Assembly: GCA_019454915.1 (NCBI GenBank)
Contig: JACFNM010000306.1
Span: forward strand, 1 to 5,008
Length of the DNA stretch: 5,008 bases
Direction of reading: 5' to 3'
From: Chitinophagaceae bacterium
GTDB lineage: Bacteria > Bacteroidota > Bacteroidia > Chitinophagales > Chitinophagaceae
Numbering within the stretch: position 1 is the first letter of the stretch; each line of letters opens with the position of its first letter. Below, one piece after another: positions 1 to 5,008 of this stretch. The position numbers were made by a program, and so were the translations under genes. The notes under the pieces were generated by a model that saw only the letters and a program-made list of their open reading frames with translations, searched no databases and had not been told where the DNA came from.

Positions 1-935
1 TTTCCGGAAATGGGATCCGTCGGGAATACTTTGGTTGTCCATCGTTCTGTTGGTTTGTAATTGGGATCCCTCGCATCGGTGAAGAAATCTCCGACCGTAC
101 CTCCTCCAAACTCATTCTGGAAGTCTGGCCCGGCATAAGGGTCCGTAATATTGAAAGACTGGTTTATCGTTACGCCTATCCCCTTTTGTTGTTTTCCCTT
201 TTTGGTGGTAATCAAAATTACACCATTCACCGCCCTGGTACCATACAAAGCCGCAGCAGCAGAACCTTTAAGCACAGACACACTCTCGAAATCCTCCATA
301 TTGAGATTCTTCAGGTCATTTCCAAAATCACGTCCCGTACCACTGAAGATATCGTTGTCCATAATAACGCCGTCAATAACAAATATGGGCTGGTTATTAG
401 TTCCCAAAGTGGAATTACCGCGGATGATAATCTTCGAATTAGCCATCAAACCTCCTGCTCCGCCCATATCTATCTGAACACCGGCCACACGACCCTGTAA
501 GGCGTTAATCGGATTGATCTCATTGGTTCTGGACAACTCTGAACCTTTTACCTCCGTTACCGAAAAGCCCAATTGCTTTTTCTGCTTGGTAATCCCTAAA
601 GCCGTAACGACAATCGCCTCGCTTTCGGCTACGGATGGCTTTAAGGACACCGATAGCATCGTTTGAGATCCGACAGGGATCTCCGCAGTTTCATAGCCCA
701 CAAAAGAAAACACAAGCGTGTTCTGCGAGGGCCCAAGCGTTACGCTAAAGCCTCCCTGTGCGTCCGTGACGCCAATTGTAACACCCCCCTTGATGGCTAT
801 GGATACCCCCTGCAGGGCCAAACCATTTTCATCAACCACCGTACCGGTAACCGCTTTTCTCTGCTGCGCAAAGCCGGCTGTTCCTGAGAATGCAAATAAG
901 AGCATTAAAATCAGGCTCGTAAATTTTGGCTTCAT
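1..935 (-). CDS. SusC/RagA-family TonB-dependent outer-membrane transporter, N-terminal part (cut by window edge)
   Basis: The reading frame starts with ATG at 935 and stays open for 311 codons to the left edge, so only the N-terminal third or so of a roughly 1000-residue protein is present. Residues 1-23 form a signal peptide (Lys2 and Lys4, a hydrophobic core LILMLLFAF, then GFA before QQ). Residues about 29-98 are a carboxypeptidase-regulatory-like beta-sandwich domain (TGTVVDENG, LQGVSI, FSFVGYET). A TonB-box-like EAIVVTALG follows at 106-114. The plug domain comes next, with LQGRVAGVQI, IIIRGN, PIFVIDGV and the SusC signature VLKGSAAAALYGTRAVNGVI at 221-240. There is no STN domain before the carboxypeptidase-like domain, so control by an anti-sigma/ECF pair is unlikely. 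Family knowledge: such proteins form the barrel of a SusCD complex that imports oligosaccharides using TonB energy. The substrate cannot be read from this part; the neighbouring fucosidase suggests a fucose-containing glycan. It probably shares a transcript with the ROK gene 47 bp upstream. Confidence 0.95.
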   Translation of the reverse strand, partial: MKPKFTSLILMLLFAFSGTAGFAQQRKAVTGTVVDENGLALQGVSIAIKGGVTIGVTDAQGGFSVTLGPSQNTLVFSFVGYETAEIPVGSQTMLSVSLKPSVAESEAIVVTALGITKQKKQLGFSVTEVKGSELSRTNEINPINALQGRVAGVQIDMGGAGGLMANSKIIIRGNSTLGTNNQPIFVIDGVIMDNDIFSGTGRDFGNDLKNLNMEDFESVSVLKGSAAAALYGTRAVNGVILITTKKGKQQKGIGVTINQSFNITDPYAGPDFQNEFGGGTVGDFFTDARDPNYKPTERWTTKVFPTDPISG

Positions 936-982
936 TACTTTACTGTTTGTTTTAGTTGCAAATTTTGTTTTCCTGATGCCTC

Positions 983-2200
983 TCAGGCAGCCTCCTGAAA
1001 CTTATTCTTACGATATATTCCCTTGTCAAATTTTTCCATCACCAGAGCGGCGCCGCCAATGAGCTGGGATTCATAGCCCAGCTCAGAAATCTCTATTGAC
1101 GTATTAATCGCCAGCCTGGGGATGCAGTGCTCGTTTAGCGCCTGCTGTATAGGCGCCTGCATAATTTTACCCGCACTGGCGCCCCTGCCGCTGATCACTA
1201 CCTTACCGGGATTGAGCAAATGAATCAAAATGGCTATCCCCCGCCCAATATTGTAGCCCGCTTGTGACAATAACTCGACGGCATAACGGTCTCCCCTGGA
1301 TGCAGCTTCTATTACCGTGTTGGCCGCCACTTCCGGATGCATGGACGAAAGTTCCGCCAGTTTCAACACAGAAGTTTTTCCCGATGCCAACCCCTCCTTC
1401 GCCTTTTCAATCACAGCCGTCAGGGCAGCTTCCGTTTCAAGGCATCCGCTCTTTCCGCAACTGCACAATTTACCATTCTGAAAAAGAGGTATATGACTGA
1501 ATTCCCCCGCAAAGCCATTATCCCCCCGGAATAACCCATTATTTAATATCAACCCTAAACCAATACCCCACCCAACGTTGATAACCATTACATTCTTCAT
1601 ATCTCTTGCAGCGCCAAACCTTAATTCAGCCAACGCCACCAAACTGGAATCGTTATCAATGAAAACAGGTATCCCCACCTTCGCTTCAATAAGAGTAGTC
1701 AGCGAGGCTCCCTGTGTTTTTCCCAAAAAAGAATAATTGATTCCTTCTTTAGCGTCAATGAACCCCGGCATACTAATACCAATGCCGGCAATTCTGCTCC
1801 GTACGATACCAGATTTTTCTACCAAATCATTTATCTTCCCTATCACAATTTGTAAAGCCTCCGGGTTTTCGGAGATATTCAACTCCACACTTTCAATTCC
1901 ACTCACATATTTGTTTTGCATATCTATGATCGCGAGGCGGGTAACAAACTGATCCATCGCCACGGACATGGTAAACATGATATCGCTCTTTAACGCGTAC
2001 ACCTGGGGCCTCCTCCCGCCGCTCGACGGCGCATGTCCCTTCTCCAGCACGATTCCCTCTTCCACCAACTCGTTCAAAATTTTGGTTGTCAGTGAAAGGC
2101 TCTTCTCTATCCGCTCACTGACTTCTGCACAAGAAAGTTTCTTAGCAAAATAGAGGTGATTAATAATCTTATTCTTATATGCCTGAGTCTTACCCGCCAT
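983..2200 (-). CDS. ROK-family transcriptional regulator (NagC/Mlc/XylR type)
   Basis: This is a 405-residue protein counted from ATG at 2200; a TTG nine bases upstream (2209) would add three residues, but ATG is preferred because neither start has a convincing ribosome site. Residues about 10-55 form a winged helix-turn-helix (KIINHLYFAKKLSCAEVSER, then a second helix and LVEEGIV), closed by the wing motif GGRRPQVYAL at 61-70. The rest is a ROK sugar-binding fold: GIGISMPGFID at 139-149, FIDNDSSLVALAE at 180-192, NVGWGIGLGL at 208-217, and the zinc-site motif with His236, Cys246, Cys248 and Cys253 (CSCGKSGCLE). The N-terminal phosphate-binding DxGGT of ROK kinases is absent (the equivalent stretch reads VAMDQFVTRLAI), so a sensor-repressor role fits better than a sugar kinase. 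Full family length, no damage seen. It is divergent from the fucosidase and upstream of the transporter. I infer that it represses both and itself until a sugar ligand binds; the ligand is unknown. Confidence 0.93.
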   Translation of the reverse strand: MAGKTQAYKNKIINHLYFAKKLSCAEVSERIEKSLSLTTKILNELVEEGIVLEKGHAPSSGGRRPQVYALKSDIMFTMSVAMDQFVTRLAIIDMQNKYVSGIESVELNISENPEALQIVIGKINDLVEKSGIVRSRIAGIGISMPGFIDAKEGINYSFLGKTQGASLTTLIEAKVGIPVFIDNDSSLVALAELRFGAARDMKNVMVINVGWGIGLGLILNNGLFRGDNGFAGEFSHIPLFQNGKLCSCGKSGCLETEAALTAVIEKAKEGLASGKTSVLKLAELSSMHPEVAANTVIEAASRGDRYAVELLSQAGYNIGRGIAILIHLLNPGKVVISGRGASAGKIMQAPIQQALNEHCIPRLAINTSIEISELGYESQLIGGAALVMEKFDKGIYRKNKFQEAA

Positions 2201-2233
2201 TTCTGTCAAAAGAGATTAGTATCTTTAAATAAA

Positions 2234-2248
2234 ATGTTAAAGAAATAA
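2234..2248. repeat. 15-bp exact direct repeat, copy 1 (second copy 4970-4984)
   Basis: ATGTTAAAGAAATAA is identical at 2234-2248 and 4970-4984. Both copies lie upstream of a minus-strand regulator gene in the same orientation, 33 bases before the ROK ATG and 80 bases before the arsR ATG. It is AT-rich, so chance is a real possibility. Confidence 0.35.
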
Positions 2249-2297
2249 AACTTCTGTCTAAAAAACAACATGTTTGAGAAGAAATATCAATTTTATC

Positions 2298-2314
2298 AGA
2301 ATAACAGTTATTCT
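2298..2314. promoter_or_regulatory. Candidate operator: 17-bp perfect inverted repeat
   Basis: AGAATAAC-A-GTTATTCT has eight-base arms around a single central A at 2306. It is flanked by a direct repeat TTTATCA at 2292-2298 and 2314-2320, starting 22 bp apart, about two helical turns. The element is 83 bp upstream of the ROK ATG side edge of the repeat's left arm region and 72 bp upstream of the fucosidase ATG on the other side, so one bound protein could act on both genes. ROK repressors such as Mlc and NagC bind AT-rich palindromes of similar size. Assignment to the neighbouring ROK protein is inference from position and symmetry. Confidence 0.55.
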
Positions 2315-2386
2315 TTATCATTTTTTCCACTAAAAATGGATATTTGTAATAAAAGATTTGTCATTTTATACAAATAACATCATACG

Positions 2387-3721
2387 ATGAAACGGGTTTA
2401 TTATATTTTGGTACTCTTCCTGTCGGCTGGACTAATCGGTAAAGCACAGACTCCGGCTAACAATAACCCTGAAAAAATGCAATGGTTCCGGGATGCCAAG
2501 CTGGGAATCTTTATCCACTGGGGTATTTATTCGGTAGATGGTGTGGACGAGAGCTGGTCTTTTTACAACAAAAAGATGAGTTACCTGGACTATATGCAGC
2601 AACTGAACGGTTTTACCGCAAAAAATTACGACCCCCGGGCCTGGGCTGATTTGATCCGGGAATCCGGGGCCAGATATGCGGTGATTACTACCAAGCATCA
2701 CGACGGGATCGCTCTGTGGGATACAAAAGCCAATCACATGAGTACAGCCAAACTGACGCCTGCCCGCAAGGACGTCCTGACGCCGTTTTTCGATGCGTTG
2801 AGAAGGACGGGCATTAAAACCGGTGCCTACTTCTCTATTTTAGACTGGAGTCACCAGGATTACCCCGGCTTCATCAAAGATAGCAGCCGTTACGATATAA
2901 AAAATGATACGGCGAGATGGAACAGATACCGCAACTTCTACCAGGCACAGATCAGGGAATTAAGCGGACAGTTCAATCCGGATTTATTTTGGTTCGACGG
3001 AGACTGGGAGCATAGTGCGGAAGAATGGCAGGCAAAAAAAGTGCGGGACATGATATTAAGCCATAATCCGAACGCCATAATCAACGGCCGACTTGCGGGC
3101 TATGGAGATTATGAAACCCCCGAACAGAACTTTCCCATAACCCGTCCTTCGTTAAATCCCTGGGAGCTTTGCATGACATCCAATAACAACTGGGGCTACC
3201 ATCCCGATGACAGCGCCTATAAAACACCGTACGAACTGATAACCATTTTCGCAGATGTGATCTCCAACGGTGGCAATCTGCTGTTTGATATCGGCCCGCG
3301 GGAAGATGGCTGGATACCTACTGAGCAGGTCCATCTGCTGAAAGAATTGGGTAAATGGAACAGTAAGTATTCGGATGCTATTTTTAATACAGATGCCGGA
3401 ATGCCTCCGGGTCATTATTATGGCGCCAGTACGATTTCAAAAGACTCTTCCACCATTTATCTGTTTGTACCGGCACATGACCGCGGAAAAATAGTGATTA
3501 AAGGACTGTTTAACAACATCACCGGTATCAATGTAATGAACACGGATCAACAGCTCCATCACAAAATTGTGGGAAAGATTTCCTGGAGTCCCGTTCCGGG
3601 TCTCGTCTATATTGATGAAATTCCGGAAGACGCCATGGATGAATACATGACCGTTGTGGAAGTAAAATTAGACGGCCCCATCCGGTTGTATAAAGGGAAA
3701 GGCGGGCTGTCGGTGGACTGA
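2387..3721 (+). CDS. Secreted GH29 alpha-L-fucosidase
   Basis: This 444-residue protein is predicted to remove terminal alpha-L-fucose from glycans by a retaining mechanism. Residues 1-20 form a signal peptide (Lys2, Arg3, hydrophobic YYILVLFLSAGLI, then GKA before QT). There is no lipobox cysteine, so a soluble periplasmic or exported enzyme is expected. The GH29 barrel spans about 28-325: WFRDAKLGIFIHWGIYSV at 33-50, ITTKHHDGIALW at 100-111, DLFWFDGDWE at 199-208 with Asp204 as the expected nucleophile, YETPEQ at 242-247, PWELCMTSNNNWGYH at 258-272, and NGGNLLFDIGPREDG at 294-308. Glu246 and Glu260 are the candidate acid/base residues; I cannot decide between them or fix the GH29 subfamily and linkage preference. 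A C-terminal beta-sandwich fills about 335-435. The length is normal for a two-domain GH29 enzyme and the frame is intact. It is divergent from the ROK regulator, with the candidate operator between them. Confidence 0.95.
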   Translation: MKRVYYILVLFLSAGLIGKAQTPANNNPEKMQWFRDAKLGIFIHWGIYSVDGVDESWSFYNKKMSYLDYMQQLNGFTAKNYDPRAWADLIRESGARYAVITTKHHDGIALWDTKANHMSTAKLTPARKDVLTPFFDALRRTGIKTGAYFSILDWSHQDYPGFIKDSSRYDIKNDTARWNRYRNFYQAQIRELSGQFNPDLFWFDGDWEHSAEEWQAKKVRDMILSHNPNAIINGRLAGYGDYETPEQNFPITRPSLNPWELCMTSNNNWGYHPDDSAYKTPYELITIFADVISNGGNLLFDIGPREDGWIPTEQVHLLKELGKWNSKYSDAIFNTDAGMPPGHYYGASTISKDSSTIYLFVPAHDRGKIVIKGLFNNITGINVMNTDQQLHHKIVGKISWSPVPGLVYIDEIPEDAMDEYMTVVEVKLDGPIRLYKGKGGLSVD

Positions 3722-3769
3722 ACGGAAAAGACAGGATAATGCTCCGGTCGGTGTACGGCAAAATCTTCC
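3722..3769. other. Short convergent gap between the fucosidase and the rhodanese-domain gene
   Basis: Only 48 bp separate the two convergent stop codons. I found no GC-rich stem followed by a T-run on either strand, so no intrinsic terminator can be assigned; the two transcripts may overlap at their 3' ends. Confidence 0.5.
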
Positions 3770-4441
3770 TTAATTCAGCGACGCCGATTCCTTTTCAATC
3801 TTAATACCGCGGGTATGTTGGATGGAGTCCCATCCCCCGGTCACATTGCGAAGATTATGATATCCCTGTATTTTAAGCAGAGAAGCGGCAATGACACTAC
3901 GATATCCGTAAGCGCTATGCAGGTATAGATTATCCCGTTCATCAAATTGAGCAATATTCAACGGATCTTTCATTTCTGCCACCGGAAGGTTAACAGCCCC
4001 TTGTACATGCCCCTCGGCAAACTCCCATCTCTGCCGCACATCCAGTACTACCAGGTTCTTATCAAAGGGGATATCCATCGCCATCTCTCCGGCATCCACA
4101 TTAATAATCATATCCCGGGGGTCGCCCAATTCTTTCCACGCTTCAAGTCCTCCCTTTACATAGCCGGCAATATTTGCTAAACCGGCTTCCGAAAGTAAAG
4201 CAAGGCCGGGCTCTAATTCTCCTTCCGGGGCCACCAGAATAATCTGTCTGCGGGGGTGTAACAATGCCGAAGCATATTCCTTAAATTGACCCGTCAAACC
4301 GAGGAAAACAGATCCGGGAATAAACCCCTCGCAAAAATCCGCCGCACGCCGTATATCCACCAGTTCGATATCTTCTCCTTCTTTGTGCATTAATTCCCTT
4401 AACTCTTCACAACGGAATGCCTTTATCGCTTCATTCAACAT
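3770..4441 (-). CDS. Tandem rhodanese-domain protein lacking the catalytic cysteine
   Basis: This 223-residue protein has no signal peptide or membrane segment and should be cytoplasmic. Rhodanese domain 1 covers about 8-107 (IELVDIRRAADFCEGFIPGS at 25-44, GYVKGGLEAWKELG at 93-106). Domain 2 covers about 112-208 (VVLDVRQRWEFAEGHVQGAVNLP at 131-153, then the active-site loop LHSAYGYRS at 174-182, and LRNVTGGW at 197-204). The usual Cys of the loop (C-x-x-G-Y-R) is Ser176, encoded by AGC, and domain 1 has no cysteine in its loop either (LVAPEGEL). Classical sulfurtransferase activity is therefore unlikely. From memory of the family, the two domains and the linker resemble the C-terminal half of metallo-beta-lactamase/rhodanese fusions related to persulfide dioxygenases, but the metallo-hydrolase half is absent: a stop lies in frame 31 bases upstream of the ATG. 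It follows the ArsR gene on the same strand, behind a terminator. Its role is unknown, perhaps binding rather than catalysis. Confidence 0.88.
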   Translation of the reverse strand: MLNEAIKAFRCEELRELMHKEGEDIELVDIRRAADFCEGFIPGSVFLGLTGQFKEYASALLHPRRQIILVAPEGELEPGLALLSEAGLANIAGYVKGGLEAWKELGDPRDMIINVDAGEMAMDIPFDKNLVVLDVRQRWEFAEGHVQGAVNLPVAEMKDPLNIAQFDERDNLYLHSAYGYRSVIAASLLKIQGYHNLRNVTGGWDSIQHTRGIKIEKESASLN

Positions 4442-4477
4442 ATTGCCTAAATCTATAGTTACTAAATACTCCTATGA
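4442..4477 (-). promoter_or_regulatory. Possible promoter or leader of the rhodanese-domain gene
   Basis: Between the arsR terminator and the rhodanese ATG there are about 36 bases. On the minus strand they contain TAGATTTA, one mismatch from TAnnTTTG, ending about ten bases before the ATG; this would give an almost leaderless transcript. The evidence is weak, and readthrough of the terminator from arsR is an equal alternative. Confidence 0.2.
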
Positions 4478-4516
4478 AATAAAAAAACGGTTGACGCTAC
4501 CTGCACATCAACCGTT
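4478..4516 (-). terminator. Rho-independent terminator downstream of the ArsR-family gene
   Basis: On the minus strand a perfect nine-base stem AACGGTTGA / TCAACCGTT (4508-4516 with 4486-4494) encloses a 13-base loop and runs straight into seven Ts (4481-4487), followed by ATTT. It lies about 20 bases after the arsR stop codon and before the rhodanese gene. The T-run is on the minus-strand side only, so it acts in the arsR direction. Confidence 0.85.
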
Positions 4517-4535
4517 ATTTGTTCCATACAATCCC

Positions 4536-4889
4536 TCAACTTAAAAGTTGTTCTACAAAATGATATATCTCGGAAAGCCGCTTATGGTTAACCGAATAAT
4601 ATATAAACTTCCCCTCTCTTGTTGTACTTACCATACCCGCTCTTCTCAGGATAGCAAGATGTTGAGACGCTACAGACTGCTCCAGCCTCAGGTGCACATA
4701 CAATTCCGTAACGGTCATTTTCTGCTTTTCATCAAGCAACTGAATCATCTGCTGCCTCAACTTGTGATTGAGCGCACGCAAAATAAGCGCGGCCTTTTTA
4801 ACATTCAGGAAATCAATCTTCAATTCAGTCCCATTTTCTTGCGCCGGACCGTTAAGCACCATTGTGTAAGGATTTGACAGGCCTGTCAT
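4536..4889 (-). CDS. ArsR-family winged-helix transcriptional regulator
   Basis: This is a 117-residue DNA-binding protein of typical ArsR length. Helices about 28-53 (VKKAALILRALNHKLRQQMI and following) lead into a helix-turn-helix at about 58-86, with VTELYVHL as the first helix and SVASQHLAILRRAGM as the recognition helix. The beta-wing is VSTTREGKFIYYSV at 87-100, and a C-terminal dimerisation helix ends the protein. The metal-binding ELCVCDL-type motif of ArsR/SmtB sensors is replaced by ELYVHL, and the whole protein has no cysteine, so neither thiolate metal sensing nor persulfide sensing of the BigR/SqrR kind is possible. The start is the ATG at 4889; an internal ATG at codon 10 (4862) is an alternative because the first residues are poorly characteristic. 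It lies upstream of the rhodanese gene with a terminator between. It probably controls its own promoter and perhaps the rhodanese gene; the signal is unknown. Confidence 0.92.
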   Translation of the reverse strand: MTGLSNPYTMVLNGPAQENGTELKIDFLNVKKAALILRALNHKLRQQMIQLLDEKQKMTVTELYVHLRLEQSVASQHLAILRRAGMVSTTREGKFIYYSVNHKRLSEIYHFVEQLLS

Positions 4890-4931
4890 AGGAGTAATTA
4901 CTTTAAAATTTAATCATAAAAATATCAGATG

Positions 4932-4939
4932 CAAAGATA
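4932..4939 (-). promoter_or_regulatory. Probable promoter -7 box (TATCTTTG) of the ArsR-family gene
   Basis: Read on the minus strand, TATCTTTG matches the Bacteroidota -7 consensus TAnnTTTG exactly and lies 42 bases before the arsR ATG, which gives a plausible leader of about 35 bases. A TTTG at 4952-4955 is only 12 bases upstream of the box, shorter than the usual 17-23, so the -33 element is not well supported. Confidence 0.45.
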
Positions 4940-4969
4940 TGATCGAAAATACAAATAATGTCCCCCCCG

Positions 4970-4984
4970 ATGTTAAAGAAATAA
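4970..4984. repeat. 15-bp exact direct repeat, copy 2 (first copy 2234-2248)
   Basis: This is the second copy of ATGTTAAAGAAATAA, upstream of the ArsR-family gene and its -7 box. The flanking bases differ from those of the first copy, so the identity is limited to 15 bases. Confidence 0.35.
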
Positions 4985-5008
4985 GAATTGAAAAACCGGT
5001 TTTCAGCC

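Larger units (their letters stand above)
2201..2386. promoter_or_regulatory. Divergent promoter region between the ROK regulator and the fucosidase
   Basis: This 186-bp non-coding stretch is markedly AT-rich compared with both flanking genes and must hold the promoters for both directions. On the plus strand two near matches to the Bacteroidota -7 element TAnnTTTG lie upstream of the fucosidase: GATATTTG at 2339-2346 and AAGATTTG at 2353-2360, each with one mismatch. Neither has a TTTG at the normal -33 distance, so the start site cannot be fixed. No good TAnnTTTG match was found on the minus strand for the ROK gene. A 17-bp inverted repeat (listed separately) sits near the middle, and a smaller 8-bp palindrome AACATGTT lies at 2267-2274. 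Confidence 0.6.
4890..5008. other. Non-coding region upstream of the ArsR-family gene, to the window edge
   Basis: No coding frame is supported in these 119 bases. The stretch holds the -7 box, a run of seven Cs (4962-4968), and a 15-base sequence (4970-4984) that also occurs upstream of the ROK gene. At the edge is a 12-base palindrome AAAACCGGTTTT (4992-5003), which may be part of a hairpin or terminator of a gene beyond the window; too little is visible to decide. Confidence 0.5.

Noticed and set aside
151..500. Open frames on the plus strand opposite the SusC-like gene
   Set aside because: They lie antisense to a clear SusC coding frame, and their translations show no recognisable domain.
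781..800. C-rich run inside the SusC gene as a phase-variation tract
   Set aside because: The run is short, encodes ordinary Lys-Gly-Gly residues of the regulatory-like domain, and the frame is intact.
983..2200. ROK protein as a sugar kinase (glucokinase or N-acetylmannosamine kinase)
   Set aside because: It carries an N-terminal winged helix-turn-helix and lacks the DxGGT phosphate-binding motif of ROK kinases.
3152..3415. Open frame on the minus strand inside the fucosidase gene
   Set aside because: It is antisense to conserved GH29 motifs and has no independent support.
4537..4550. Inverted repeat CAACTT-AA-AAGTTG at the end of arsR as a terminator
   Set aside because: The loop is only two bases, the stem is AT-rich, no T-run follows, and it lies in the coding sequence; the hairpin at 4486-4516 is far better.
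4548..4877. 109-codon plus-strand frame opposite the ArsR gene
   Set aside because: The minus-strand frame encodes a convincing ArsR winged helix; the plus-strand product has no family features.
4992..5003. Palindrome AAAACCGGTTTT as a complete terminator of a gene beyond the right edge
   Set aside because: As seen it has no separate loop and the flanking sequence is cut off, so it cannot be judged.

Overview
The window looks like chromosome from a Bacteroidota bacterium, probably of the Chitinophagaceae or a nearby family. The evidence is a SusC/RagA-type outer-membrane transporter with the sequence style of that group, AT-rich intergenic DNA, poor Shine-Dalgarno sites, and a TAnnTTTG-type promoter box upstream of one gene. 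It holds five protein-coding genes, one cut by the left edge. I see no RNA genes, mobile elements or CRISPR arrays.

Left part (1-3721) is the edge of a glycan-use locus. On the minus strand a ROK-family regulator (983-2200) is followed after 47 bp by the N-terminal 311 codons of a SusC-like TonB-dependent transporter (1-935), which continues off the window; a SusD partner would be expected beyond. Divergent from the regulator, on the plus strand, is a secreted GH29 alpha-L-fucosidase (2387-3721). The 186-bp AT-rich region between the divergent genes carries a near-central 17-bp perfect inverted repeat (AGAATAAC-A-GTTATTCT, 2298-2314), a good candidate operator. The inferred model is that the ROK protein senses a sugar or glycan fragment and controls both the fucosidase and its own operon with the transporter. 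The fucosidase would trim fucose from imported fragments in the periplasm.

Right part (3722-5008) is a separate unit on the minus strand, convergent with the fucosidase. An ArsR-family winged-helix regulator (4536-4889) ends at a strong hairpin and T-tract terminator (4478-4516). A tandem rhodanese-domain protein (3770-4441) follows. The rhodanese protein resembles the C-terminal half of metallo-beta-lactamase/rhodanese fusion proteins but lacks the metallo-beta-lactamase part, and the cysteine expected in its second active-site loop is serine. The ArsR protein contains no cysteine at all. The pair therefore keeps the layout of a sulfur-responsive module without the obvious thiol chemistry.

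The most useful observations are the candidate ROK operator and the cysteine-less ArsR/rhodanese pair. Nothing here amounts to a clearly new biological system.
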